This document shows, piece after piece, positions 36,741 to 46,586 of a stretch of DNA of 64,000 nucleotides; position 1 is the first letter of the stretch; the number at the start of each line of letters is the position of its first letter. The notes beneath the pieces are model-generated. The model made no database searches. It saw only the letters and a program-made list of their open reading frames with translations, and was not told the DNA's origin. The position numbers and the translations under genes are program-made. Location of the stretch: assembly GCA_036268875.1 (NCBI GenBank), contig DATATI010000087.1, forward strand, positions 121,982-185,981. The letters are read 5' to 3'. Source of the stretch: Polyangia bacterium (lineage in GTDB: Bacteria; Myxococcota_A; Polyangia; Fen-1088).

Positions 36741-39469
36741 AGATGGAATGGCAAACGCGAATCTCGGCACGCGCTGGACGAATGGCAGGCGGCGTGGCGG
36801 CGGCGACGTTCTTGGGACTGACGGTGGCGGCCGGACTGGCGGTGGCGCAGATGCCGCTGGCGGCGGTGGTGGTGGGCGCCGATCAGAAAGCGGTCAAGGT
36901 AGACGCCCCACCCGGTGGTCCGCCGCCCGCCATCGGCACGTCGGGAAATCTCCCGTCGCCGGGGCTCAAACGTCTGAACCGCAGGCTGGGGCCGATCCGG
37001 GTGCCGTCGCCGCCGGTGGTGATGCCGATGCCGACTGCGCCGACGGCGTCGACCGCTGGAACGGCGGCGGCCGGTCCGTCGTCGCCCGGCGACGTCAACG
37101 GCGATCGCGAGTTCAACTCTTGCAAGAAGTTCCCGGCCAACAAACGCATCGTCAAGCTGAACATGAAGCCGGACACGGAGCTGGGCGATCTGCTGTCGTG
37201 GATCTCGTCCATCACTTGTCGGCAGTTTTTGTTGCCGGGGACCATCCCACCCAACAGCAAGAAGGTCACGATCATCGCGCCGCAGCTGATCACGCCAGAA
37301 GAGGCGTATCGCTTGTTCCTGGCCGCGCTGGATTCGGTGGGCCTGACCGTCGAGCCCTCGGGCAAGTTCCTGCGCATCATCGAAACCATGCGCGCCAAGT
37401 CGACCAACATTCCGGTCTATGGCGAAGACAGCGAGATTCCGACCAGCGAAGGCTTCGTCACCCGCCTGGTGCGCATCCAGAATTCCGACATCAACGAGAT
37501 TGCCCAGGTGTTGACGCGCCTCAAGGGCGAGCAGGGCGACATCGTCCCCTACCCGGCGCAGTCGATTCTGATCATCACCGATCTGGCGTCGAACCTGACC
37601 CGCATGCTGCACATTCTAGAAGAGATAGACCAGCCGGGGACCGGCGAGAAGATCTGGATCGTGCGCATGAAGAACACCGCCGCCTCGGAGATGGCGGCCA
37701 AGCTGGCGGAGATCTTCCAGGTGGCGCAGGTGGGGGGCAAGAAGGGCGGCCCCGCGCCCCCGGCGGGCGCCAAGCCTGGGGTCGGCAAGCCCACGGACCT
37801 GGCCTCGGAAATGATGATCTCGAAGATCATCCCGGACGAGCGATCGAACCAGCTGATCCTGATCGCCAGTGAACGGGTTTACGCCCGCGTGCTGACCATG
37901 CTGAGGAAGCTGGACGTTCCCATCGAAGGCGGGGACGGGCGCATCCACGTCTACTACTGCGAGAACGCCAACTGTGACGAACTGGCGGCCACGTTGGGCG
38001 CGGTGACGGGCGTGTCGGTCAGCGGGGCGGCGGGCGGTCGCTCGCGTACCCGGGCGGGCGCCCCGCCGGCGCCAACGCCGACGCCAGCCGCCGCGGGCGG
38101 CGCCGGTCAGGGATCGTCGCTGCTGTTCGAGGGCGAGGTACGCATCAACTTTGATCGACCGACCAACTCGCTCATCGTTCTGTCGTCGTTGAAGGACTAT
38201 CAATCGTTGCGCAAGGTGATCGAGCGGCTGGATTCGCCGCGCAAGCAGATCTTCGTCGAGGCGCTGATCCTCGAGGTCACCCTGGACAAGCAGCGCGAGC
38301 TCGGCGCGTCCTGGCACTTGGCCGTTCCGCACAACCTGTTCGGCATGGACAACCCCAGCTTGATCGCCGGCGGCTTGAACCCGGCCAAGACCTTGTTCCC
38401 CACCGGGTCGCTGACCGACACCATGCTGGCGGGCATCCTGGGGCCGGTGCTCAGTCCGGCAGACGCGCAGAGCCTGGGCAACAGCGCCACCTCCGCGGTG
38501 TCCATTCCCTCGTTCGGCGTCTTGATCAAGGCGCTGCAGACCAACAGCAACGTGGACGTGCTGTCGAACCCGCACCTTCTGATCATGAACAACGAAGAGG
38601 GCGAGATCTCCGTCGGGTCGCGCGTGCCGTTCCCGGTCAGCACCTTCGGTCTGGGCGGCGGCGCGGGCGCCGGAGCGGCGGGCGCCCTGGGCGGGCTGGG
38701 CGCTCTGGGCGGCCTGGGCGTGGGCGGCCTGTTCCCGCAGGTGCAGCGCGAGAAGGTGGCGCTGGAGATGAAGCTGACCCCGCACGTGAACGAACACGAC
38801 ATGATCCGCCTGGAAGTCGACGAGAAGATCTCCGAGCTGGCCCCTGGCGCCAGCAACCTGGGCCCGTCGACGTCCGAGCGCACTGCCAAGACCATCGTGG
38901 TGGCCAAGGATCAGCAGACCATCATGATCGGCGGGCTGATGTCCGACAAGGTGATCGACAGCGTCATCAAGATCCCGATCCTGGGCGACATCCCGATCCT
39001 GGGTTTCTTCTTCCGCAACACCACCCACCACGTGGTGAAGACCAACCTCATCATCGCGCTGACCCCGTACGTGATCGCCGATCAGTCGGATCTGCGGCGC
39101 GTGCTGGAAAAGAAGATGAAAGAGCGGCGCGAATTCGTCGAGCGATTCGGCGGCGAGGATCGCCCGAACCCGGAGGCGCAGATCGACTACCGGCGCAAGC
39201 GCGGCATGCTGGAGGAGATCAACCGCGCCGCGCGCGAGGTCGAGTCGGAAGAAGATGAGATGCAGAAGCTGCGCGAGCGCGACTCGGAAGACGAGCAGGG
39301 ACCGGTCGAGCTGCCGCCGGGCTATCGTCCCCCGGGCACCTCGGACAGCGGAGCGACCCCGGCGCCGACGGTGGCGGCGCCGCCTTCGAATGGACGGCCC
39401 GTGCCGCCGCCGACGCCAGCGACGCCTCCGACCGCGCCGCCCGCCGCCCCGTCGCCGGGGGCGAGGTAG
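36737..39469 (+). CDS. gspD: Type II secretion system secretin GspD
   Basis: The 910-residue product forms the outer-membrane channel. After a signal peptide (ending AAGLAVAQ) and a Pro-rich linker come N0 (VKLNMKPDTELGDLLSWIS), N1-N3 ring domains and the secretin domain with the hallmark VPFPVSTF, KLTPHVNEHD, and IPILGDIPILGFFFR near residue 755. The last 130 residues are highly charged then Pro/Thr-rich, longer than in Escherichia coli. A Gly/Ala-rich insert (near residue 640) sits in the gate region. Confidence 0.95.
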   Translation: MKMEWQTRISARAGRMAGGVAAATFLGLTVAAGLAVAQMPLAAVVVGADQKAVKVDAPPGGPPPAIGTSGNLPSPGLKRLNRRLGPIRVPSPPVVMPMPTAPTASTAGTAAAGPSSPGDVNGDREFNSCKKFPANKRIVKLNMKPDTELGDLLSWISSITCRQFLLPGTIPPNSKKVTIIAPQLITPEEAYRLFLAALDSVGLTVEPSGKFLRIIETMRAKSTNIPVYGEDSEIPTSEGFVTRLVRIQNSDINEIAQVLTRLKGEQGDIVPYPAQSILIITDLASNLTRMLHILEEIDQPGTGEKIWIVRMKNTAASEMAAKLAEIFQVAQVGGKKGGPAPPAGAKPGVGKPTDLASEMMISKIIPDERSNQLILIASERVYARVLTMLRKLDVPIEGGDGRIHVYYCENANCDELAATLGAVTGVSVSGAAGGRSRTRAGAPPAPTPTPAAAGGAGQGSSLLFEGEVRINFDRPTNSLIVLSSLKDYQSLRKVIERLDSPRKQIFVEALILEVTLDKQRELGASWHLAVPHNLFGMDNPSLIAGGLNPAKTLFPTGSLTDTMLAGILGPVLSPADAQSLGNSATSAVSIPSFGVLIKALQTNSNVDVLSNPHLLIMNNEEGEISVGSRVPFPVSTFGLGGGAGAGAAGALGGLGALGGLGVGGLFPQVQREKVALEMKLTPHVNEHDMIRLEVDEKISELAPGASNLGPSTSERTAKTIVVAKDQQTIMIGGLMSDKVIDSVIKIPILGDIPILGFFFRNTTHHVVKTNLIIALTPYVIADQSDLRRVLEKKMKERREFVERFGGEDRPNPEAQIDYRRKRGMLEEINRAAREVESEEDEMQKLRERDSEDEQGPVELPPGYRPPGTSDSGATPAPTVAAPPSNGRPVPPPTPATPPTAPPAAPSPGAR

Positions 39470-39487
39470 GCGAAGAGGAACGGCACG

Positions 39488-41272
39488 ATGGCGACCAAGC
39501 TTCTAGGCCAGATCTTGCTGGCGGCGCATCCGCCGGCGCCCGCGGGTGGACCGCCGGGCGGCCTTTCGCCCGAGGTGATCGAGCAGGCGTTGCAGTCGCA
39601 GGCCACCGAGGGCGGACGCATCGGCGAGATCTTGGTGAAGATGCGCGCGGTGACGGAAGAGGACGTGCTGCAGGCGCTGGGCTGTCAGCTGGGCATTCCG
39701 TATCGCGCCGACCTGCGCGCCGACGAGATCGACGTCGAGCTGACCACCCACGTGCCGATCGGCTTTGCCAAGCAGCACCGCATGCTGGTGATGCGCAAGG
39801 ACGACACCGGCACGTCGGTGGCGACCGCTGATCCGCTGGACGTCGGCGCGCTGGACGACCTGCGGTCGCTGCTGGCCAGCGAGGTGCAGCCGCTGCTGTG
39901 TCCGACGCAGCGGATCTTGGAGATCATCAACGACGTCTACGGCCGCAAGCACGACAAGGGTGAGCTGGGCGAGGGCGAGAGCGAAGACGAGATGGGCGAG
40001 GGTGGCGAGGAGCTGGTCGACATCCTCGAGATCACCGACGAAGCGCCCATCATCCGCTGGGTGAACTCGCTGCTGTTCAACGCCGTCAAGGAACGAGCCA
40101 GCGATATCCACATCGAGCCGGGCGAAAAAGAGGTGATGGTCCGTTACCGCATCGACGGCGAGCTGTACGAGACGCGCCGGGCGCCGCGCCAGTTCATGCC
40201 CGCCATCATCTCGCGCGTGAAGATCATGGCCGGCCTGAACATCGCCGAAAAACGCTTGCCGCAAGACGGCCGCATCCGCCGCAAGATCGCCGGCAAGGAC
40301 ATCGACATGCGCGTTGCCACCATCCCCACGGTGAAGCAAGGCGAGCGGGTGACCATCCGTTTGCTGGACCGCGAGTCGGTGCTGCACGATCTGGCGGACA
40401 TCGGCTTCGGCGACGATCACCTGCGCCAGATGGACGATCTGATTCATCGCCCGCACGGGATCATGCTGGTCACCGGACCCACCGGTTCGGGCAAGACCAC
40501 CACGCTGTACGCCTGCCTGGCCAAGATCAATTCGCCCGACCTGAACATCCTGACCATCGAAGATCCGGTCGAGTACCAGCTGGACGGCATCTCGCAGACC
40601 GCCGTCAACGACAAGATTGATCTGACCTTCGCCGCCGGGCTGCGGTCCTTTTTGCGCCACGACCCGGACGTGATCATGGTCGGCGAGATCCGCGATTTAC
40701 CGACGGCGGAGATCGCCATCCAGGCGTCGCTGACCGGCCACCTGGTGCTGTCGACCATTCACACCAACGACGCCGCCGGGGCCATCACCCGTCTGGTGGA
40801 TCTGGGCGTGCAGCCGTTCCTGGTGGCGTCGTCGTTGATGGCCTTGCTGGCGCAACGCCTGGTGCGGCGGATCTGCGCCGAGTGCCGCGATCCGTACAAG
40901 CCCACCGACGAAGACTTGCTGAGCATCGGGATCGATCCGGGCGACTTCGGGTCGGGGCGGGCCAAGCGCGTGCGCTTCAAAGGCGAGGAAGAACGGTTGC
41001 CGCCGCCGGGCCAGCTCTTTCGCGCCAAGAACGGCGGCTGCTCGGCCTGCCTCGGCGCCGGTTACAAAGGGCGCACGGCGATCTACGAGCTTTTGATCAT
41101 AGACGAGACCATGCGCCAGCTGGCGATCAAGAACGCCGACGCGCAGACCATGAAGGTCGCCGCGGTCTCTGCCGGCATGCGCACGCTGCGCGAGGATGGC
41201 GCGCAGAAGGTGCTGGCCGGCATGACCACCACCGCCGAGGTCCTGATGATCACCACCCAGGATTCGAGCTAG
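39488..41272 (+). CDS. gspE: Type II secretion system ATPase GspE
   Basis: The 594-residue ATPase drives pseudopilus assembly. An N-terminal MshEN-like domain (residues about 30-150) precedes the core with Walker A GPTGSGKTTT (about 331), Asp box TIEDPVEYQ, Walker B DPDVIMVGEIRD (about 394) and His box STIHTND. A four-Cys zinc motif typical of GspE follows: CAEC near 463 and CSAC near 518, here spaced by a longer loop. ATG 39488 follows GAGGAACGGC. Confidence 0.95.
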   Translation: MATKLLGQILLAAHPPAPAGGPPGGLSPEVIEQALQSQATEGGRIGEILVKMRAVTEEDVLQALGCQLGIPYRADLRADEIDVELTTHVPIGFAKQHRMLVMRKDDTGTSVATADPLDVGALDDLRSLLASEVQPLLCPTQRILEIINDVYGRKHDKGELGEGESEDEMGEGGEELVDILEITDEAPIIRWVNSLLFNAVKERASDIHIEPGEKEVMVRYRIDGELYETRRAPRQFMPAIISRVKIMAGLNIAEKRLPQDGRIRRKIAGKDIDMRVATIPTVKQGERVTIRLLDRESVLHDLADIGFGDDHLRQMDDLIHRPHGIMLVTGPTGSGKTTTLYACLAKINSPDLNILTIEDPVEYQLDGISQTAVNDKIDLTFAAGLRSFLRHDPDVIMVGEIRDLPTAEIAIQASLTGHLVLSTIHTNDAAGAITRLVDLGVQPFLVASSLMALLAQRLVRRICAECRDPYKPTDEDLLSIGIDPGDFGSGRAKRVRFKGEEERLPPPGQLFRAKNGGCSACLGAGYKGRTAIYELLIIDETMRQLAIKNADAQTMKVAAVSAGMRTLREDGAQKVLAGMTTTAEVLMITTQDSS

Positions 41273-41280
41273 AGCGCCTC

Positions 41281-42546
41281 ATGCCTGTCTATACGTGGAA
41301 AGGGCTCAATCCCGGCGGCAAGCTGGTCTCCGGCACCAAGGACGCCGACGGTCCGAAGGCCTTGCGCCAGACGCTGCGCAAGGACGGCATCTTCATTACC
41401 GAGCACCGCGAGATGCTGGCCGGCGACAAGAAGGGCGCCGGGCGGGCGGCGCAAAGCGGCGGCTCGACGTCGGCGCTCAAGCGCGACATCGACTTCAAGC
41501 GGATGTTCGAACGGGTACGCCCGCAGGAGGTGGCGGTCTTCACCCGCCAGATGGCCACGCTGCTGAAGGCGGGCATCCCGCTGGCCGAGGCGCTGGGCGC
41601 GCTGTCGGAGCAGTCCGATAACAAAAAATTCGAAGTGGTGCTGACCGAGATTCGCCAGAAGGTGAACGAGGGCAGCTCGCTGGCCGATACGCTGGGCCAG
41701 CACGCCAGCATTTTTCCCGAGCTTTACACCAACATGGTCCGCTCGGGCGAAGCGGCCGGCAACCTGGACGCGGTGCTGGCGCGGCTGGCGGATTTTCTCG
41801 ACGCCCAGCACGCGCTGCGCGCCAAGGTGTCTGGTGCGCTGACCTACCCGATCATCATGATGGTGATGGGATCGCTGGTGATGGGCGTCTTGATGGTGGT
41901 GGTGGTTCCCAAGATCACCTCGGTGTTCGAAGACCTGGGCAAGACGCTGCCCTGGAACACCCAGTTGCTGATCTTCGCGTCTGACCTGGCGGCCAGCTAT
42001 TGGTGGCTGCTGATCTTGATCGGCGGCGCGGCGGGGTGGGTTTTTCGGCGCTGGTCGCGCACGCCCAAGGGAAAGGCGATCACCGATCGCGTGCGCTTGC
42101 GGCTGTGGTTGATCGGCCCGCTGGTGCGGTACATCGGCGTGGCCCGTTTTGCCCGCACGCTGTCGACGATGCTGGCGGCGGGCGTGCCGGTGTTGACGGC
42201 GCTGGAGATCGTCAAGAAGGTCCTGAACAACGTCGTCCTGGAGAAGGTCGTCGACGAAGCGCGCGACGCCATCCGCGAGGGTGAATCGATCGCCGCCCCG
42301 CTGAAGCGTTCGGGGCAGTTCCCGTCGATGATGGTGCACATGGTGGCGGTGGGCGAGCGCTCGGGTCAGCTGGAGGCCATGCTTGAGAACGTCGCCACCG
42401 CCTACGAGCGTGACGTCGAGGGCAAGGTGGCCCGCCTGACCACCCTGCTGTCGCCCATCATCATCATCACCATGGCGGTGATCGTGGTGTTCATCGTGTT
42501 TTCCATCTTGCAGCCCATCTTGGACATGCAGAACTTCGTCTCGTGA
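41281..42546 (+). CDS. gspF: Type II secretion system membrane platform protein GspF
   Basis: The 421-residue inner-membrane protein couples GspE to pseudopilus assembly. It begins with the platform N-terminus (MPVYTWKGLNPGGKLVSGTKDAD), has two repeated T2SSF domains (FTRQMATLLKAGIPLAEALGAL and FARTLSTMLAAGVPVLTALEIV) and three membrane helices. The ATG at 41281 is the first in frame after the gspE stop; the frame is open upstream inside gspE, but with no homology. Confidence 0.94.
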   Translation: MPVYTWKGLNPGGKLVSGTKDADGPKALRQTLRKDGIFITEHREMLAGDKKGAGRAAQSGGSTSALKRDIDFKRMFERVRPQEVAVFTRQMATLLKAGIPLAEALGALSEQSDNKKFEVVLTEIRQKVNEGSSLADTLGQHASIFPELYTNMVRSGEAAGNLDAVLARLADFLDAQHALRAKVSGALTYPIIMMVMGSLVMGVLMVVVVPKITSVFEDLGKTLPWNTQLLIFASDLAASYWWLLILIGGAAGWVFRRWSRTPKGKAITDRVRLRLWLIGPLVRYIGVARFARTLSTMLAAGVPVLTALEIVKKVLNNVVLEKVVDEARDAIREGESIAAPLKRSGQFPSMMVHMVAVGERSGQLEAMLENVATAYERDVEGKVARLTTLLSPIIIITMAVIVVFIVFSILQPILDMQNFVS

Positions 42547-42580
42547 CGAGAACGTCGAGACTCAAAAGGAGGCAAGGGCC

Positions 42581-43000
42581 ATGACCGCGAACAACGACAC
42601 ACAGACAAACGCCGGGGGCCGCGCGGGTCGCCCACGCCAGCGGGGCTTCACGCTGCTTGAGATCATGGTCGTGTTGGCCATCATCGGGCTCATCGTCGGG
42701 TCGGTGGGCGTGATGGTGTTCAACCGATTCAAGAAGGCCCAGGTCAGCACGGCGAAGACGCGCGTGACCCAGGTGGCCAACGCCGTCACCCAGTACATGC
42801 TGGACAACAGCAACAACTGCCCGCGCAGCCTGGAAGAGCTGGTGGCGCAGAAATATCTGCAAAAGGGCATGAAGGATCCCTGGGGCAAGGATTTCATCTT
42901 GCGCTGCCCGGGGACCAACGACACCGACGGCGCCGACGTCAGCTCGGCCGGTCCCGACAAGGCCGAAGGCACCGCCGACGACGTCAAGTCCTGGGAGTAA
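42581..43000 (+). CDS. gspG: Major pseudopilin GspG
   Basis: The 139-residue product has a 22-residue leader, prepilin cleavage site RQRG^FTLLEIMVVLAIIGLI with Glu at +5, and the GspG core (ARKTR-like helix VSTAKTRVTQVANAVTQYMLDN, DPWGKDFILRCPG). The acidic C-terminal loop with many Asp is the family's calcium-binding region. AGGAGG at 42567 precedes the ATG at a good distance. It forms the pseudopilus shaft. Confidence 0.95.
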   Translation: MTANNDTQTNAGGRAGRPRQRGFTLLEIMVVLAIIGLIVGSVGVMVFNRFKKAQVSTAKTRVTQVANAVTQYMLDNSNNCPRSLEELVAQKYLQKGMKDPWGKDFILRCPGTNDTDGADVSSAGPDKAEGTADDVKSWE

Positions 43001-43005
43001 CGATC

Positions 43006-43842
43006 GTGCTCCCGCGCCGACAGTCGCTGGAACCCTGGAAGGGTTCCAGACCTCCCGCGATGGGCTCCGGCAAGCACAGCTTGCCTCCGCCCGACGCGAG
43101 GGATGGCCGGCGGGAACGTATAGAATCGGGCTTCACCTTGATCGAAATGATGGTCGTCCTGGCGATCATCGCGCTGATGATGGCGTCAGCGGTGCTGGGA
43201 TTTCGGTCGCTGGCCAAGAGCGACCTGCGGTCGGCCACCGCGCACCTGTCGGGGGCGGTGCGGTTCCTGTTCGACCGCGCGTCGGTCACCGGCAAGTACC
43301 ACCGGCTGGTGCTGGATCTGAACGAAGGCCGCTACTGGGCCGAGGTCTCCGACGACAAGTTCTATATTCCGCACGAGGCAGAGACCGAGCGCGAACAGCG
43401 CAAACGCGAGGAGGACGAGGCGACCCAAGACAAGGACGACAAGGCCAAGGCCGAGGAGAAGCAGAAGCGCGACGAGGAATTTTCGGGCGGCGCCAACTTT
43501 GACCCGTCGAAGATGGAGGTGGGCGACTTTCGCCCCAAGCGGGTGCGCTTTGCGGCGTTCAAGGAGACGGCCATCAAGCCGGTGACGCTCAAGAACGCCA
43601 AGCTGGTCGACGTCTACACCCCGCGGGTGGCCGAGCCGACCACCACCGGCCGCGCGTACCTCTATTTCTTCCCCATGGGCCAGACCGAGCCGGCCATCAT
43701 TCACCTGTCCGACAAGTCAGGCGAGTCGTTCTATTCCATCGTCGTCCATCCGGTCACCGGCCGCGTTCGCATTTACGACGAGTACATCAAGCCGCCGGTG
43801 GGCGATCGCTACGACGATGAGGGCAACCGGGTTGATCCATGA
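43006..43842 (+). CDS. gspH: Minor pseudopilin GspH
   Basis: The 278-residue product has an unusually long leader of 42 residues before the cleavage site IESG^FTLIEMMVVLAIIAL with Glu at +5, followed by the GspH domain. A charged insert (about residues 125-165, rich in Glu, Lys and Asp) makes it larger than typical members. The GTG start at 43006 has GGGAG upstream; an ATG at 43060 is possible and would shorten the leader. The stop overlaps the gspI ATG. Confidence 0.87.
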   Translation: MLPRRQSLEPWKGSRPPAMGSGKHSLPPPDARDGRRERIESGFTLIEMMVVLAIIALMMASAVLGFRSLAKSDLRSATAHLSGAVRFLFDRASVTGKYHRLVLDLNEGRYWAEVSDDKFYIPHEAETEREQRKREEDEATQDKDDKAKAEEKQKRDEEFSGGANFDPSKMEVGDFRPKRVRFAAFKETAIKPVTLKNAKLVDVYTPRVAEPTTTGRAYLYFFPMGQTEPAIIHLSDKSGESFYSIVVHPVTGRVRIYDEYIKPPVGDRYDDEGNRVDP

Positions 43843-44486
43843 TCGCGCCACGGAGCAAGCACGGCGGCTTCACGTTGCTGGAGATCATGGTCGCGCTGGC
43901 CATTTTGGCCATGACGCTGGTGGTGCTGCTGGAGATCATTACCAACAACGTGCGCGCCACCAACCATTCGAAGATGACCACCGCGGCGACGTTCCTGGCC
44001 CGCGGCAAGATGATCGATCTGGAAGACGACATCATCTCCGACGGCTTTGTCGACACCGACGAGAGCGCCAACGGCACCTTCAAGGACCAAGGCTTCCCCG
44101 ACTATCTATGGGACTCAATCATCGAACGGGTCGAGCTGCCCACCGATCTCACGCAGAAGGCGCAGCAGGCGTCGTCGGATCAGGCGCTCGACTCGAAAGA
44201 TCCGATGCAGGCGCTGGGCGGCATGGTGGGCGGTCTGATGAGCAGCTTCATGGAGCCGATCCGCATCGGGCTGCAAGAGTCGGTGCGGCGGGTGACGCTG
44301 AAGGTGTACTGGGACGAACCCGGCCGTCCCAACCAGACGCTGGAGCTGGTGATGTTCGTGACCGATCCGGCGAAGCTGGACATGGCGCTGACCGGAGGCT
44401 CGGCGGGCGCGGGTGGTGCGGCGGGCACGGGAACGCCGGCGCCCGTGAAGCCGGGGGCGGCGGCGGCGGTGGGAGCGATCCGATGA
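43839..44486 (+). CDS. gspI: Minor pseudopilin GspI
   Basis: The 215-residue product has a 10-residue leader and cleavage site KHGG^FTLLEIMVALAILAM with Glu at +5, then the GspI core (FLARGKMIDLED) and a Gly/Ala-rich C-terminus. It starts with an ATGA overlap to gspH and ends overlapping the gspJ ATG. It helps cap the pseudopilus tip with GspJ and GspK. Confidence 0.88.
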   Translation: MIAPRSKHGGFTLLEIMVALAILAMTLVVLLEIITNNVRATNHSKMTTAATFLARGKMIDLEDDIISDGFVDTDESANGTFKDQGFPDYLWDSIIERVELPTDLTQKAQQASSDQALDSKDPMQALGGMVGGLMSSFMEPIRIGLQESVRRVTLKVYWDEPGRPNQTLELVMFVTDPAKLDMALTGGSAGAGGAAGTGTPAPVKPGAAAAVGAIR

Positions 44487-45184
44487 CCCGCCCCGTTCCC
44501 CGTCGCAACACCGAGGCCGGCTTCACGCTGATCGAGGTGGTGCTGGCCGTCGCCATCCTGGCGTTCATCACCACCATCATGTGGGGCTCGTTCACGCAGG
44601 CGGTGACCAGCAAGCGCAACATCGAGGCCTCGCAGGATCGCATGCACACCGTGCGCATCGCGCTTCTGCGCATGGCCCGCGAGATCGAGATGGCTTACCA
44701 GTCGGGCGCGGAAAATCCGGCCCTGCCCGACAAGCCGCGCACCCGGTTCGACGGCACCTCGCACGGTGACGTCGACGAGCTGGTCTTCTCGACCTTCGCC
44801 CACCAGCGCCTGCGCAACGGCCTGGCCGAATCCGACACCACTTTGGTCACGTATTACGGCGAGCGCGATCCCGACGACCGCCGCATCCTGAACCTCATGC
44901 GCCGCGAGACCCGCCGGCTGCAGGCCGAAGATCCCAAGCAGATACCCGGCGAGTCGTACATCCTGTGCCCCGACGTGGCCAAGCTGAAGTTCACCTATTA
45001 CGACTTTCAAAAGAAAGAGTGGGAGAACGACTGGACCACGGTGGGCGCCAACCGGATGGATTTTTTGCCCAGCCACGTGCGCATCAGCCTGACGGTGATC
45101 GACGAACGCGGCCAGGAGGTCACCTACTCGACCGATGCGCGCATCCAGGTGACCGAGAAGGTGGACTACCAGTCGGCGGGATGA
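44483..45184 (+). CDS. gspJ: Minor pseudopilin GspJ
   Basis: The 233-residue product has a 13-residue leader and cleavage site TEAG^FTLIEVVLAVAILAF with Glu at +5, followed by the GspJ-type core (LLRMAREIEMAYQSG, FSTFAHQRLRNG, DFLPSHVRISLTVIDERGQ). The ATG at 44483 overlaps the gspI stop. The frame is open upstream across gspI, but those residues are a shadow. Confidence 0.9.
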   Translation: MTRPVPRRNTEAGFTLIEVVLAVAILAFITTIMWGSFTQAVTSKRNIEASQDRMHTVRIALLRMAREIEMAYQSGAENPALPDKPRTRFDGTSHGDVDELVFSTFAHQRLRNGLAESDTTLVTYYGERDPDDRRILNLMRRETRRLQAEDPKQIPGESYILCPDVAKLKFTYYDFQKKEWENDWTTVGANRMDFLPSHVRISLTVIDERGQEVTYSTDARIQVTEKVDYQSAG

Positions 45185-45188
45185 GGTG

Positions 45189-46577
45189 ATGCGTCTTTTT
45201 CGCTCAAGATCGGCGCCGGCCCCGACCCCCCCGTCGCCGCGCAACAAACAGCGCGGCGTGGCCTTGCTGATCACGCTGACCTGGATCGCCTTGATGGTGG
45301 CGATGGTCAGCGAGTTCACCTATGGCACCAGCGTCGACACCGCCCAGGCGGCCAACGCCCGCGACGAACTGCGCGCGCACTACATGGCTCGCTCGGCCGT
45401 GAACCTGTCGCGCCTGCTGATCAAGATCCAGGCAAAGTTTGTCGATCCGGTGATGGCGCAGGCGCAGCAGATGCTGTCCAAGTTGATGGCCCCGCAAACC
45501 GGCGCCGGCGGCGCGGGCGGCAGCGCGTCGCCGACAGGCGGCCTTGGCATCAGCCTGCGCGTGACCGATTACGCCGGGCCGCTGATGGGTTTCTTCGGTG
45601 GATCAAAAGAAGAAGTGTCGGGGCTGGGCAGCCTGATCGGCATCAACACCGAAGGCGTCAAGGGCCTGGGCATGTCGTCGGGGCACTTCGACGCCGAGAT
45701 CACCGCCGAGGACGGCAAGATCGATCTCAACTGCGCTTACGACGTCGGCAAGCAACAGATGATCTTCAGGCTGCTGATGGGCCTGATGGCGTCACAGCGG
45801 TTCGATCGCCTGTTCAGCGAAGCCGATTCCAGCGGCCAGTTCGTCTCGCGCGCTGACGTGGCGCGCGCGCTCATCGACTGGGCCGATCCCGACGATCGCA
45901 TGTTCACCCCCGACGGCACCGGCACCGGCACCGAGGACTATCGCTACGATGATCGGGCCGACAAATACCGCGCCCACGACAATCACTACGACACCATCGA
46001 GGAGATCAAGCAGGTGCGCGGTGTCAGCGACGCTTTCATGGAGGCGTTCCAATCATTTTTGACGATTTATCCGGCGTCGCAGGTGTGCAAGGTGGACCTT
46101 GGCGCGATCACCAACAAGAACGGCGGCGACTGCACGCCCATCCTGATGGGCGTCATCCGGGCGACCATCGATCCGGCGAAGATGTCGGCGGCCGATCCGG
46201 CCATCTTCGATGACCGGCGCCTCTACCCGATCGCCAGCGCCCTGTGCGATCGGGCGACGGCGGCCGGGTTCGACAGCCTGGGCACCATCGTCAAGACCCT
46301 GCAGGCGCCGCAGACCGCGGTCATGCCCGACGATCCACGCTACAAGCTGCTGCAGTCGGCGCAGCCCATCGTCATTGATGGCGGAGCGCTGCAACAGCTG
46401 GCCTACGTGGCCCCGCCGCGCATTTACCGGATCGTCGCCACTGGCGAGGCCGGCCGGGTCAAGCGCAAGATCACCGCCATCATCGACACCCGCGGGCAGC
46501 TGGCGCACCCGATGAATTCCATCAACATCGCCTCCGAGAAGGCGGCCGGCGTTTTGCGGTACTGGCGCGAGGAATAG
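45189..46577 (+). CDS. gspK: Minor pseudopilin GspK
   Basis: The 462-residue product has a 23-residue leader and cleavage site KQRG^VALLITLTWIALMVAMV; the +5 residue is Ile, not Glu, as expected for GspK, which sits at the pseudopilus tip. The long globular domain contains the helical T2SK region (RADVARALIDWADPDD, LTIYPASQV). An Ala/Gly-rich insert near residues 105-125 is present. ATG 45189 is preceded by GATGAGGTG; a GTG at 45186 is an equal alternative. Confidence 0.9.
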   Translation: MRLFRSRSAPAPTPPSPRNKQRGVALLITLTWIALMVAMVSEFTYGTSVDTAQAANARDELRAHYMARSAVNLSRLLIKIQAKFVDPVMAQAQQMLSKLMAPQTGAGGAGGSASPTGGLGISLRVTDYAGPLMGFFGGSKEEVSGLGSLIGINTEGVKGLGMSSGHFDAEITAEDGKIDLNCAYDVGKQQMIFRLLMGLMASQRFDRLFSEADSSGQFVSRADVARALIDWADPDDRMFTPDGTGTGTEDYRYDDRADKYRAHDNHYDTIEEIKQVRGVSDAFMEAFQSFLTIYPASQVCKVDLGAITNKNGGDCTPILMGVIRATIDPAKMSAADPAIFDDRRLYPIASALCDRATAAGFDSLGTIVKTLQAPQTAVMPDDPRYKLLQSAQPIVIDGGALQQLAYVAPPRIYRIVATGEAGRVKRKITAIIDTRGQLAHPMNSINIASEKAAGVLRYWREE

Positions 46578-46586
46578 AAAAAAATC